From Microlunatus capsulatus (GTDB taxonomy: Bacteria > Actinomycetota > Actinomycetes > Propionibacteriales > Propionibacteriaceae), in NCBI RefSeq assembly GCF_017876495.1, contig NZ_JAGIOB010000001.1:1984001-2048000 (forward strand): DNA of 64,000 bases. Direction: 5' to 3'. Position numbers and translations under genes: made by a program. The notes beneath the pieces are model-generated. The model saw nothing but the letters and a program-made list of their open reading frames with translations. It searched no databases and was not told where the DNA came from. Shown here piece by piece: positions 24,698-32,525 of this stretch (its first letter is position 1; the number at the start of each line of letters is the position of its first letter).

Positions 24698-25933
24698 TCA
24701 GTGGACGGCGAGGGCCAGCCGGCTCGACGTCTGGTGCGGCGTCAGCCGGCTGTGCAGCACGAGCGACGCGGCCCCCAGGGCCGCGGAGATGTCGCTGGAC
24801 CGGGACAGCCCGATCTTGGTCGGGTGCACGGCGCGGACGAAGCTGAGCCGCTCCAGGTCCTGCCAGATGCGGCGCAGGTAGATCTCCCCCGCCGCCCCGA
24901 AGCCCGGACCGGCCAGGATGATCTGGTCGAGGTCCAGCAGGTTGGTCACCGAGACCAGCGCGCGGGACAGGTAGAACGCCGACTCCTCGATGACCGGGAG
25001 CGCCTGCTCGTGGTCGGCGGCCGCGGCCCGGGCGACGCGCTCGGCGTCCTGCCGGACGGTGGCCCGGTCCCCCTGCAGGCCCAGCTCGGCGGCCAGGCCG
25101 GGCTGCTCCAGCGCCCGCTCGACGATCCGGGCGGGGGCCGCGAGCATCTCCAGGCAGCCCTGGCTGCCGCACCAGCACGGCGGGCCGTTGACGTCGAGGA
25201 CCATGTGGCCGATCTCGCCGACGTTGGAGGACGAGCCCCGGTAGATGTCGCCCTTGGTGACCAGGCCGAGGCCGAAGCCGGTGGCCATGTAGACGGTGGC
25301 GAAGTCCGCCGAGGCCGGGATGCGGCCCACCCAGAACTCCCCGATCGCGGCGCAGGTGGAGTCGTTCTCGACCACGACGGGCAGGTCGGTGGCCGTGCTC
25401 AGCGTCTCCTCGAGGTCGAAGAGCTCCCAGTCCTCCGACTGCGGGTTGCCGCGGAGCACCTGGTGGGCGGTGTCCTGACGGCCGGCGACCGCCATCCCGA
25501 TGCCCATCACCGTGCTCCGGTCGACGCCGGCGGAGCCGACCAGGCCCTCCAGCTCGGCGGCGACCCGCGGGATCACGACGCCGGGGGTGTCGTGGCCGAT
25601 CCCGTCGGCGTCGAGCCGGGCGATCACCTCCCCCGCCAGGTCGGTGACGAGGTAGGTGATGCTGGCGAAGTCCAGCGAGACCCCGACGGCGTGCCGGGAC
25701 CGGGCGTTCAGCTGCAGCAGGGTGCGCCGCTTGCCGCCGGTGCGGTCGCCGAACCCGACCTCGGCGATCAGGCCCTCGGTCAGCAGCTGCTTGACGATGC
25801 GGGAGATGGACGCCCCGGTGAGCCCGGAGCGGTCGGCGAGCTCGATCCGGCTGACGACGCCGCTGGAGCGGATGAGGTCGAGGATCGCGCTGTGGGTCTC
25901 GACCGCCGTCGCGCCCTTCAGGTGCTTGGCCAC
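24698..25933 (-). CDS. ROK-family transcriptional repressor
   Basis: A 411-residue protein. The N-terminal HTH reads THSAILDLIRSSGVVSRIELADRSGLT with recognition helix GASISRIVKQLL. It is fused to a ROK sugar-kinase-like domain containing VGVSLDFASITYLVTDLAG, a GHMVLDVNG histidine motif and the zinc motif CWCGSQGCLE. ROK regulators of this layout sense a sugar and repress transport genes. An operator-like sequence 20-40 bases upstream resembles the one in the ABC promoter, suggesting control of the importer operon and itself. GTG start. Confidence 0.92.
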   Translation of the reverse strand: MAKHLKGATAVETHSAILDLIRSSGVVSRIELADRSGLTGASISRIVKQLLTEGLIAEVGFGDRTGGKRRTLLQLNARSRHAVGVSLDFASITYLVTDLAGEVIARLDADGIGHDTPGVVIPRVAAELEGLVGSAGVDRSTVMGIGMAVAGRQDTAHQVLRGNPQSEDWELFDLEETLSTATDLPVVVENDSTCAAIGEFWVGRIPASADFATVYMATGFGLGLVTKGDIYRGSSSNVGEIGHMVLDVNGPPCWCGSQGCLEMLAAPARIVERALEQPGLAAELGLQGDRATVRQDAERVARAAAADHEQALPVIEESAFYLSRALVSVTNLLDLDQIILAGPGFGAAGEIYLRRIWQDLERLSFVRAVHPTKIGLSRSSDISAALGAASLVLHSRLTPHQTSSRLALAVH

Positions 25934-25951
25934 GTCACGTCCACGACCACG

Positions 25952-25976
25952 ACTTTATTGCAGAGGTCAGGAAAGG
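25952..25976 (-). promoter_or_regulatory. ROK operator-like sequence upstream of ROK gene
   Basis: ACTTTATTGCAGAGGTCAGGAAAGG matches the ABC promoter site (17964-17988) at 14 of 25 positions. The conserved outer halves are ACTTTnTTnCA and GnAAG. On the minus strand it contains TAAAGT, which can serve as -10 for the repressor gene, giving autoregulation. Confidence 0.5.
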
Positions 25977-25988
25977 GTGCACGCCGCG

Positions 25989-26381
25989 TCAGCCGAGGTA
26001 CAGGCAGAAGGGGTGGCCCGCCGGGTCGACGTGCACGCGGACGTCGTCCTGGGGCTGGAAGGCGCTGGCCGGCGCTCCGCAGGACTCCGCGTGCGCGCTG
26101 GCCGCCGCGAGGTCCTCGACCTCGATCTCCAGGTGCAGCTGCATCTGCTGGTCCTCGGGGCCGCGGGGCGGCCAGACCGGCGGGACGTGGTGGGGCTCGG
26201 CCTGGAAGGCCAGGGCGACGCCGCCGGCCGGGTCGCGCAGCACCGCCCACTCCGCCGAGGACTCCTCGACCTCCCAGCTCAGCAGCCGCTGGTAGAAGGC
26301 CAGCAGCGCCGGGACGTCGCGGCAGCCGAGGTTGACGTGGCTGACGCGGAGCCGTGGCCGGTCAGCCCCCGGCCCGCTCAC
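25989..26381 (-). CDS. VOC-family glyoxalase-like protein
   Basis: A 130-residue single VOC module. RVSHVNLGCRDVPALLAFYQRLL opens the first beta-alpha-beta unit, LHLEIEVEDLAAASAHAE the second, and VHVDPAGHPFCLY ends it. GTG 26381 overlaps the DUF1992 stop as GTGA, so longer upstream frames are shadow. Likely a small metal-dependent enzyme or antibiotic/toxin-binding protein; the ligand is unknown. Confidence 0.82.
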   Translation of the reverse strand: MSGPGADRPRLRVSHVNLGCRDVPALLAFYQRLLSWEVEESSAEWAVLRDPAGGVALAFQAEPHHVPPVWPPRGPEDQQMQLHLEIEVEDLAAASAHAESCGAPASAFQPQDDVRVHVDPAGHPFCLYLG

Positions 26382-26755
26382 CGCGACGCCCGCCAGCGCT
26401 GCAGGGCCGCCTCGACGTCGACCGTCGGCACGACCACCGGGACGCCGGCCTCGGGCGGGCGCCGGCGGAGGTCGAGGATCCGCTGGTTGAGGTCCTCGAC
26501 CAGCTCGCGGGCCGCGGCCTCGTCGCGGACGCCGGCCAGCGCCGTCGGCAGCTGCTCGACCTCCCGGCGCAGCGCCAGGCCCGGCGGCAGCGGGGCGGAG
26601 ATCTTCTCGCGCTCGATCAGGCCCTTGACCCACCAGTTCGGGTCGTGCTTCGCCACCCCGGGGATGGGACGACCGGCCCCGGGCAGGTCGTCGAACTCCC
26701 CGCGCTCCTGCGCCTCGCGGACCTGGCGGTCCACCCAGCTCTCGTACCGCTCCAT
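26378..26755 (-). CDS. DUF1992 protein (DnaJC28-like conserved domain)
   Basis: A 125-residue protein with the DUF1992 signature WVDRQVREAQERGEFDDLPGAG...KHDPNWWVKGLI. The domain is shared with eukaryotic DnaJ subfamily C member 28, where it is linked to a J-domain; no J-domain is present here. It is divergent from the GroEL-apical-domain-like membrane protein across an 85-base gap, an intriguing pairing of two chaperone-associated folds. It overlaps the VOC gene downstream. Confidence 0.85.
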   Translation of the reverse strand: MERYESWVDRQVREAQERGEFDDLPGAGRPIPGVAKHDPNWWVKGLIEREKISAPLPPGLALRREVEQLPTALAGVRDEAAARELVEDLNQRILDLRRRPPEAGVPVVVPTVDVEAALQRWRASR

Positions 26756-26840
26756 GCCTGGCTCCTCCCGGGAACGCCTCGCCCTCGAGACTAGCCATCG
26801 CCGACCCGGCCGGCGGGGACCGGTGTGCCACCCTGGGGCG

Positions 26841-27542
26841 GTGGACCCCTGGAGCGTCGGGCTGGCGGTGCTGGTCGTCGTCGGGCTGGCCGCCGTCGTC
26901 TTCGGCGCCCTCCACGACCGGGCCCGGAACCGTCGCCGGGCGGCGGAGGTGCTGGCCCCGCCGGACCGGGTGATCCCCCACTTCCGGGCCGACGCGCCCG
27001 CGCCGCGCTACCTCTCCGAGCTGCAGGCGCGCCGCCCGCCCGAGGACCCGCGGCCCGTCCTGGACGCCGCCGGCCGCGCCGAGGTCGAGCGCCAGCTGGC
27101 GGACGGCGCCGGCACCGGCGTGGCGGTCGGCTGGGCGTCGGCGGACTTCGTCACCGACCCGGCCACGGGCTGGGCGGTCCTCGACGAGCCGGTCGTCCTG
27201 GTCTGCGCCGACGAGGTGGTGAGCCTGCGCGAGCTGCTGGGCCTGCTGGAGCGCCTCCTGCTGAGCCGGACGCCCCTCGTGCTGGTCGCGCCCCGGGTCG
27301 CCCGTGAGGTGCAGGCGACGCTGGAGGTGAACCGCCTCCGCGGCCTGCTGTCCGTCGTCGTGGTGCTGGTGGGCGACCCGGCCGAGCGGGACGCGCTGGC
27401 CCGGGGCTGCGGCGCCACCCCCACCGAGCGCGCGGACCGGCAGGCCGGGTACCTGCCGCCGACGGTGCTGGGCCGCTGCCGCCGCTGGGTGAGCACCGAC
27501 CGGCGCAGCCTGGCCGTCACCCGGGAGACGAGCCCGGCCTGA
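26841..27542 (+). CDS. Membrane-anchored GroEL apical-domain-like protein
   Basis: A 233-residue protein. One N-terminal membrane helix (about 5-24) is followed by HDRARNRRR, which predicts a cytoplasmic C-terminus. After a linker, residues 94-228 track the substrate-binding apical domain of GroEL. GWASADFVTDP matches GYxSxYFVTDP, VLDEPVVLVCADEVVSLRELL matches the segment before the polypeptide-binding helix, LERLLLSRTPLVLVAPRV matches LEKVLQAGKPLLIIAEDV, and ATLEVNRLRG matches ATLVVNKIRG. VLGRCRRWVSTDRRSLAV matches the end of the domain. The equatorial ATPase parts of GroEL are absent. Chaperone, sensor or decoy roles are all inference. Confidence 0.75.
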   Translation: MDPWSVGLAVLVVVGLAAVVFGALHDRARNRRRAAEVLAPPDRVIPHFRADAPAPRYLSELQARRPPEDPRPVLDAAGRAEVERQLADGAGTGVAVGWASADFVTDPATGWAVLDEPVVLVCADEVVSLRELLGLLERLLLSRTPLVLVAPRVAREVQATLEVNRLRGLLSVVVVLVGDPAERDALARGCGATPTERADRQAGYLPPTVLGRCRRWVSTDRRSLAVTRETSPA

Positions 27543-27561
27543 GCCGCCCTACGCTGCCCGG

Positions 27562-27942
27562 GTGACGGAGACGGGTGCGGACCGGCGGTGGCCGCGGGGC
27601 GTCTACGGCGTCGGCGACGAGCCGGACCCCCGCTTCAGCTTCGCCAACGAGCGCACCTTCCTGGCCTGGGTGCGCACCGCGCTGGGGTTCGTCGCGGCCG
27701 GGGTGGCGCTGGCCGCCGTCGGCCGGCTGGGCGGCGGGCTCGGCGTCGAGGCCCGGGTGGCCGCCCTGCTGCTCGTCCTCGCCGGCCTGGTCTGCGGCGT
27801 CGGCGCCCTGGTCCGCTGGGCCCGCAACGAGCGGGCGCTCCGGCTGGGCGAGCCGCTGCCGTCGTCGGCCCTGCTGCTGGCGGTCACGGGCATCGTCGTG
27901 CTGGCGGCCGCCGTCGCGCTCGTCCTGGTCACGTTCGCGTGA
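27562..27942 (+). CDS. DUF202 (YidH-family) membrane protein
   Basis: A 126-residue protein with three predicted helices and the DUF202 start FSFANERTFLAWVRTALGFVAAG. The family is of unknown function and widespread in inner membranes. The GTG start is 19 bases after the apical-domain gene stop, so the two are probably one transcript. Confidence 0.85.
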   Translation: MTETGADRRWPRGVYGVGDEPDPRFSFANERTFLAWVRTALGFVAAGVALAAVGRLGGGLGVEARVAALLLVLAGLVCGVGALVRWARNERALRLGEPLPSSALLLAVTGIVVLAAAVALVLVTFA

Positions 27943-27980
27943 GCCGGTGAGGGCGGTGACCACGTGAGGTCGGTGAGCGG

Positions 27981-28331
27981 GTGAGGTCGGGGGCCGCCGG
28001 TCGCGGCCCCTGGGACCCGGGCCTGCAGAGCGAGCGGACGGCGCTGGCCTGGCAGCGGACCCTGCTCTCGGGCCTGGCCTGCTCGCTGGTGGTGGCCCGG
28101 CTGCTGGCGCTGGTGTCCTGGCCGGCCGCGGTGGTCGCGGGCATCGCCGCGGTGGTGACGACGGCGGCGCTGGGCGTGCTGGCCCGCCGCCGGTTCCGCC
28201 GCAACGACGACGCGGTCCGGCAGCGCCGCCCGCTCGCCGACGCACGGGCGCCGCTGCTGCTCAGCGTCCTCGTCGTGCTGACGGCCCTCGGGGCCGCCGT
28301 CGTGGTGCTGGGCTCGGGCCCTCAGTCGTAG
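27981..28331 (+). CDS. DUF202-family membrane protein (second copy)
   Basis: A 116-residue, three-helix protein with the shorter DUF202 signature PGLQSERTALAWQRTLLSG. Tandem DUF202 genes of the long and short type are common in actinobacteria and may form a hetero-oligomer. The last ten bases overlap the end of the convergent zincin gene. GTG start. Confidence 0.82.
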   Translation: MRSGAAGRGPWDPGLQSERTALAWQRTLLSGLACSLVVARLLALVSWPAAVVAGIAAVVTTAALGVLARRRFRRNDDAVRQRRPLADARAPLLLSVLVVLTALGAAVVVLGSGPQS

Positions 28332-28675
28332 CCGAGCTCGTGCAGCCGGTCGTCGTCGATGCCGAAGTGGTGGGCGATCTCGTGCACGACGGTGACGTGC
28401 ACCTCCTCGACGACGTCCTCGTGGGTGTCGCAGATCGCGAGGATCGGCAGCCGGTAGATGAGGATGCGGTCCGGCAGCACGCCGGCGTAGAACTCGCCGC
28501 GCTCGGTGAGCGGCACCCCGTCGTAGAGCCCGAGCAGCCCGGCGAGGTCCGGGGGCGGGGCGTCCTCCACGAGGATCACGCAGTTCTCGACCAGCGCCAG
28601 CAGCTCGTCGGGCACCTCGTCGAGGGCCTGCTGGACCAGCGCCTCGAACTCCGGCGCCTCCATCGTCACCGTCAC
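28322..28675 (-). CDS. Minimal zincin metallopeptidase-family protein
   Basis: An acidic protein of about 117 residues of the actinobacterial minimal-metallopeptidase type. The core VTVVHEIAHHFGIDDDRLHELG gives HExxHxxGxxD, an extended zinc-binding motif. The N-terminal part FEALVQQALDEVPDELLALVENCVI is helical. GTG 28675 overlaps the upstream membrane-protein stop; ATG 28663 is the alternative. Peptidase activity has not been general for the family, so the substrate is unknown. Confidence 0.82.
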   Translation of the reverse strand: MTVTMEAPEFEALVQQALDEVPDELLALVENCVILVEDAPPPDLAGLLGLYDGVPLTERGEFYAGVLPDRILIYRLPILAICDTHEDVVEEVHVTVVHEIAHHFGIDDDRLHELGYD

Positions 28676-29340
28676 CGGGCGGCCTCCGGGGCCGGGCGCG
28701 GGGCCGGGCCGAGGACCCGGTCGAGCCACCAGACCAGCGCCGAGAGGAGGAAGAGGAAGACGGCGATGCCGAGCGCGGCGACCGTCACGGCGACCGCCCC
28801 GTTCTCGCCGACGTCGAGGAACGGGTAGGGGTACCAACCGGTGACCGCGCCCACCACCAGCGTGTAGAACAGCCAGGCGAAGGGGTAGATGAGGGCCAGC
28901 AGCACCACCCGCCGGGTCACCCGGCGCCGCGGCCCGAACAGCACCCAGCCCAGCACCGTCAGCAGCGGCACGACCACGTGCAGCAGCTTGTCCACCGCGT
29001 AGGACCACCCCTCCAGGTCCAGCAGCGGGCGCAGCAGGAACCAGTGCACGACGCCGGTGATGGTGATGGCGACGACGGCGTCCAGCCGCAGCACCCGCCA
29101 CACCGGGCCGTCGACCCGCGGGTCGCGCGCGGCGGCCGCGCAGGTCACCAGCACCAGGACGTTGGACAGGATCGTGAAGTAGCTGACCAGGTGGAACAGC
29201 CGCTCCCCCAGCCCCGGCGGGTCGACCTCGACCAGCGTCGCGGCGCCGCTGGCGGTCAGCACCAGCTGGGCGACCAGGGCGAACGCCGCGACGAGGGCCG
29301 TGAGGCCGTGGGACAGGCGTGCCGCGGACGTCGACCTCAT
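28672..29340 (-). CDS. Pr6Pr-family integral membrane protein
   Basis: A 222-residue protein with six predicted helices. It carries typical Pr6Pr/FAR-17a-like features: FHLVSYFTILSNVLVLV, VVHWFLLRPL with a helix histidine, DKLLHVVVPLLTVLGWVLFGPRR and YPYPFLDV. Function is not known; the wider family includes steroid- or lipid-handling proteins. Its stop is overlapped by the zincin start, so they are co-transcribed. Confidence 0.85.
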   Translation of the reverse strand: MRSTSAARLSHGLTALVAAFALVAQLVLTASGAATLVEVDPPGLGERLFHLVSYFTILSNVLVLVTCAAAARDPRVDGPVWRVLRLDAVVAITITGVVHWFLLRPLLDLEGWSYAVDKLLHVVVPLLTVLGWVLFGPRRRVTRRVVLLALIYPFAWLFYTLVVGAVTGWYPYPFLDVGENGAVAVTVAALGIAVFLFLLSALVWWLDRVLGPAPRPAPEAAR

Positions 29341-29457
29341 GAGCCGCAGCCTAGTGGTCGCCGCCGACGGCGCTTCGTGCATGAATAACAACCGTGAAAC
29401 TACATCGCTGTCATCCGCGTGTCGGCTTGCCAATCGGGTCGAATCGTTACTCAACCC

Positions 29458-29487
29458 TTGCTTCGACCGCTGGGGCAGCCCTAGAGT
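29458..29487 (+). promoter_or_regulatory. Promoter of SH3-repeat wall hydrolase
   Basis: TTGCTT (29458-29463) and TAGAGT (29482-29487) with an 18-base gap give a plausible sigma-70 promoter. This leaves a 5' leader of roughly 105 bases before ATG 29599. The rest of 29341-29598 has no gene; it is noticeably more AT-rich than its surroundings near 29380-29450. Confidence 0.5.
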
Positions 29488-29598
29488 CCTGAGCAACCTG
29501 GGGTTCTTGTGACGGACGTGACGCAATCGTTGTGCTGTCCCTCCCAGGACTCGGGTGCACGCAGAGCCGTCGCCGACGGCCCACAGGAGGGACTCCGA

Positions 29599-30918
29599 AT
29601 GCACGTCATCCGAGCAGGTCTGAGGACCGGCGCACGACTGCTCGTCTGCACCGCGCTGCTGGTGGGGCTGGTGGGCACCGCCCCGGCGTCCGCCGTCAGC
29701 ACCGCGACGACGACCGAGGCGCTCAACGTCCGGTCCGGGCCCGGCACCACCTACCGCGTGCTGGGCACCCTGCGCGACGGGCAACGGGTGACCACCCTCA
29801 GCACCAGCGGGGGCTGGACGCGCATCGAGTTCCGCGACGCCAAGGCCTACGTCGCCGCGAAGTACCTGCGGACGACGGCGGCCACCCCCGTCGTCGCCAC
29901 CCCCTCGGTCGCCGCGGGCAGCCTGCGGGCGACGACGACCGCGGTCAACGTCCGGACCGGTGCCGGCACCTCCCACGCCGTCCTGCGCGTGCTGGCCGGC
30001 GGCACCCGGGTCACCATGACCGGGCGGACCGCGGACGGGTTCGCCGAGGTCGTGCTCGGCAGCCGGAAGGGCTGGGTCGCCAGCACCTACCTCAAGGCGA
30101 CGACCGGGGTGCCGGCCGTCGTGGGCACCCGGGTCGCCACCGCCGCCCTGGACATCCGCTCCACCGCCGCCGACGAGTACACCCGCATCGCCGAGGTGAA
30201 GAAGGGCACCAAGCTCTCTATCACCGGCGCCGTCGCCAACGGCCGCGCGCAGGTGGTCTACGCCAAGGCGGCCCGCTGGGTGACCGCCAAGTACCTCGCC
30301 GCGCCGACCGCCGACCAGCCCGCCGTGCCCGGCCTGCCGCGGGTCACCGGGACCCGCTACGCCACGGCGACCCTGGACATCCGCTCCACCAGCGCCGACT
30401 CCTACACCGCCGTCGGCGAGGTGCCGCGCGGCACGGCCCTGAGCATCACCGGCGTGGTCGTCGACGGCCGGATGCAGATCATCTGGAACAAGGCGGCCCG
30501 CTGGGTGACCGCGAAGTACCTCGCGACCAGCCGGCCCTCGGTCGACAACGGCGCCGGCGCAGGCGTCGAGCGAGGGCTGAAGCCGAACGCCGTCAAGGTG
30601 CACCGCGCCGCCCGGCTGCAGTTCCCGCAGATCACCACCTACTACGGCGTCCGCGCCGACTCCATCCCGGACCACCCCTCGGGCCGCGCGCTGGACCTGA
30701 TGATCCCGTCCTACACCTCCTCGGGCGGCAAGGCGCTGGGCGGCGAGGTCGCGGCCTGGGCCCGGACCAACGCCCGCGCCCTCGGCATCCAGTACGTGAT
30801 CTGGAACCAGCGCATCTGGAACATCCAGCGCGACAAGGAGGGCTGGCGCCCGATGGCGGACCGCGGCGGGGACTCGGCGAACCACAAGAACCACGTGCAC
30901 ATCACGGTCTACGGCTGA
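29599..30918 (+). CDS. Secreted SH3-repeat protein with M15-like C-terminal domain
   Basis: A 439-residue exported protein. The signal peptide ends at ASA|VS near residue 34. Four bacterial SH3 repeats follow (about 38-92, 112-170, 178-235 and 255-312). Each has a variant of LNVRSGPGT/LDIRSTxAD, and repeats 3 and 4 both end ARWVTAKYLA. The last 110 residues form a wall-hydrolase-like domain with HPSGRALDLMIPS and the final NHKNHVHITVYG, a zinc H...D...HxH arrangement. It probably binds peptidoglycan through the SH3 repeats and cleaves it. GGAGG ribosome site. Confidence 0.8.
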   Translation: MHVIRAGLRTGARLLVCTALLVGLVGTAPASAVSTATTTEALNVRSGPGTTYRVLGTLRDGQRVTTLSTSGGWTRIEFRDAKAYVAAKYLRTTAATPVVATPSVAAGSLRATTTAVNVRTGAGTSHAVLRVLAGGTRVTMTGRTADGFAEVVLGSRKGWVASTYLKATTGVPAVVGTRVATAALDIRSTAADEYTRIAEVKKGTKLSITGAVANGRAQVVYAKAARWVTAKYLAAPTADQPAVPGLPRVTGTRYATATLDIRSTSADSYTAVGEVPRGTALSITGVVVDGRMQIIWNKAARWVTAKYLATSRPSVDNGAGAGVERGLKPNAVKVHRAARLQFPQITTYYGVRADSIPDHPSGRALDLMIPSYTSSGGKALGGEVAAWARTNARALGIQYVIWNQRIWNIQRDKEGWRPMADRGGDSANHKNHVHITVYG

Positions 30919-30971
30919 TCCAGCGGCCGGTGCGGGGCCCGGTGCTCGGCGGTACACTCGCCGGGCACCAG

Positions 30972-31044
30972 GTCCCCATCGTCTAGCGGCCTAGGACACC
31001 GCCCTTTCAAGGCGGCAGCGCGGGTTCGAATCCCGTTGGGGATG
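30972..31044 (+). tRNA. tRNA-Glu (TTC), element integration site
   Basis: The acceptor GTCCCCA/TGGGGAT, anticodon loop CTTTCAA (TTC) and T-arm CGGG-TTCGAAT-CCCG are clear. CCA is encoded at 31045-31047. A -10-like TACACT lies at 30953-30958. The 3' 44 bases (31004-31047) are repeated at 40898-40941, so the integrated element rebuilds the tRNA 3' end. Confidence 0.96.
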
Positions 31045-31047
31045 CCA
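31004..31047 (+). repeat. attL: 44-bp direct repeat in tRNA-Glu 3' end
   Basis: Begins CTTTCAAGGCGG in the anticodon arm and ends TGGGGATGCCA. Identical to 40898-40941. Bases just outside differ on both sides, so 44 bp is the full identity. Confidence 0.95.
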
Positions 31048-31117
31048 AGACAACCGACCTCTGACCAGGTGATTTGGTCGTTCGGCCCTCAGTCGGAGTC
31101 CGAGGTACCCGGGCCGG

Positions 31118-31137
31118 GGACACATCCGGGACACACA
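31118..31137 (+). repeat. Putative integrase arm site, left copy
   Basis: GGACACATCCGGGACACACA, 71 bases inside attL. A copy with one change (T for the central C) lies at 40773-40792 inside the other end, in the same orientation. Internal GGACACA repetition suits an arm-type integrase or excisionase binding site. Confidence 0.55.
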
Positions 31138-31143
31138 TTCGAC

Positions 31144-32295
31144 TCAGTCCCGCCGGAGCTCGACGACGGCGCCGCCGCCCTGGAGCCCCTGCATCAAGGC
31201 ATCGAGCCGGTCGACGGCTTGGTTCGACCCGTCCTCGAAGAGGCCGCCGTACCGGGTGAGTGTGAAGGCGACGCTGTTGTGGCCGGCCCACTCCGAGACC
31301 TCACGGACGTTGCAACCAGCGGCGACCAGGATGGCGACGAAGCTGTGCCGCAGGCCGTGGAAGGTGAAGCCGTCGAGGCCAGCGCGCTCGACAGCCGGAC
31401 GCCATGCCTCACGAGCGAAGGTCGACCGGAAGAGCGGGCCACCTCGCCGAGCGGTGAAGACCAGGGCGTCAGGTTCTCGGCCGACGTGATCCGCCAGGTG
31501 CTGCTCGAGCCGCCTCATCACTGAGCGGGCGACGGGGATCGTGCGCTTGGACCGCCGCGTCTTCGGCTCCTGGCCCAGCGTGACCTTGCCGTGCACCTCG
31601 ATAGCTGTGGACTCGACGATGATCCGCGACCGGAGAGCGTCGATGCTGGCCCTGGTGAGCCCGACCGCCTCACCCCACCGCAACCCACCGTATGCGCCGA
31701 CCAGGACAAGGGCGACGTACTGATCGGGCATCTCCGCCGCGAGACGCTCGACCTGGGACTGTGCGAGGAAGCGAGGTGGCTTCGAGCGCTCAGCCGGTAG
31801 TGGCACGTCGGCGGCGGGGTTCAGTGCGAGCCGTCGGTCGGAGATGGCTGCTGCTAGGCACTGACGCAGGGCGAACACCGCCTTGCGGACCGTGGCAGGC
31901 GAGAGCCCGCTCGCCACCATCTCAGCTACCCAGGCTCGGACCGCACCGTTGCTGATCTTCAGCAGCGGGGTCGCCCCGAACCTCGGCAGAACCTGCCGAG
32001 ACAACGTCGTCGCCAGCCGCGCGTGCGTCGTCGGCCGGAGATCGTGACGCGTGAGCAACCACTCCCCCGCCCAGACCGACAGCCGGACCTCACCCCGCCG
32101 AGGGTCGTGCCACGTCCCACCCGACAGCTCGAGCTCGATCTCGGCCCTGCGCCGCTCAGCGTCGACCAGACGGCGCTTGGTCTCGCTGTGCTCCCGACCG
32201 GCCCCATCCCGGTATCGAACCTTGTAGCGCACCACCGTCCTCACCCGACCCGACTTGTCCTGCTGCTGCAGCTCACGGCGCTCGATCGACGTCAT
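31144..32295 (-). CDS. int: Tyrosine-type site-specific integrase
   Basis: A 383-residue recombinase. The N-terminal arm-binding part has VVRYKVRYRDGAGREHSETK. The core-binding domain comprises about residues 65-165. The catalytic domain shows AYGGLRWGEAVGL (first Arg), FHGLRHSFVAIL (HxxR), EWAGHNSV and the nucleophile tyrosine in FTLTRYGGLF. Start ATG 32295 overlaps the excisionase stop (ATGA). It lies beside attL and points toward the tRNA, the normal arrangement for this element class. Confidence 0.95.
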   Translation of the reverse strand: MTSIERRELQQQDKSGRVRTVVRYKVRYRDGAGREHSETKRRLVDAERRRAEIELELSGGTWHDPRRGEVRLSVWAGEWLLTRHDLRPTTHARLATTLSRQVLPRFGATPLLKISNGAVRAWVAEMVASGLSPATVRKAVFALRQCLAAAISDRRLALNPAADVPLPAERSKPPRFLAQSQVERLAAEMPDQYVALVLVGAYGGLRWGEAVGLTRASIDALRSRIIVESTAIEVHGKVTLGQEPKTRRSKRTIPVARSVMRRLEQHLADHVGREPDALVFTARRGGPLFRSTFAREAWRPAVERAGLDGFTFHGLRHSFVAILVAAGCNVREVSEWAGHNSVAFTLTRYGGLFEDGSNQAVDRLDALMQGLQGGGAVVELRRD

Positions 32296-32525
32296 CACGG
32301 CTCCCGGACAGGATCGGCCTGACCCTCGATCCACGCCTCGACCGCCGAGCGCCGGTAGCGGACGTAGCGGCCTATCCGGTAACCCGACGGCCCCTCCCCG
32401 CGACAGCGCCACGCGTACAAGGTCGCGACCGGCACTCCGAGCATCTCCGAGAGGTCGGCGAGCGTCATCAGCCTCTCGGGAGGCTCCGTCACGATCGGCC
32501 TCTTGCTCATCTGCGTTCCTCTCAT
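32295..32525 (-). CDS. xis: Excisionase / AlpA-like MerR-type HTH protein
   Basis: A 76-residue protein with RLMTLADLSEMLGVPVATLYAWRCRGEGPSGYRIGRYVRYRRSAVEAW split as helix-turn-helix plus wing (about 18-64), the HTH_17 excisionase fold. It overlaps both the Rep stop and the integrase start by four bases, giving a rep-xis-int operon as in pSAM2. It should direct integrase toward excision. Confidence 0.9.
   Translation of the reverse strand: MRGTQMSKRPIVTEPPERLMTLADLSEMLGVPVATLYAWRCRGEGPSGYRIGRYVRYRRSAVEAWIEGQADPVREP

Noticed and set aside
29341-29598. c-di-AMP riboswitch before the SH3-repeat hydrolase
   Set aside because: No matching conserved blocks; a plain promoter and leader explain the region.
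28672-30957. A 761-residue minus-strand frame over the SH3-repeat gene
   Set aside because: Only the C-terminal 222 residues are a real membrane protein; the rest is antisense to the SH3-repeat wall hydrolase and the tRNA promoter region.
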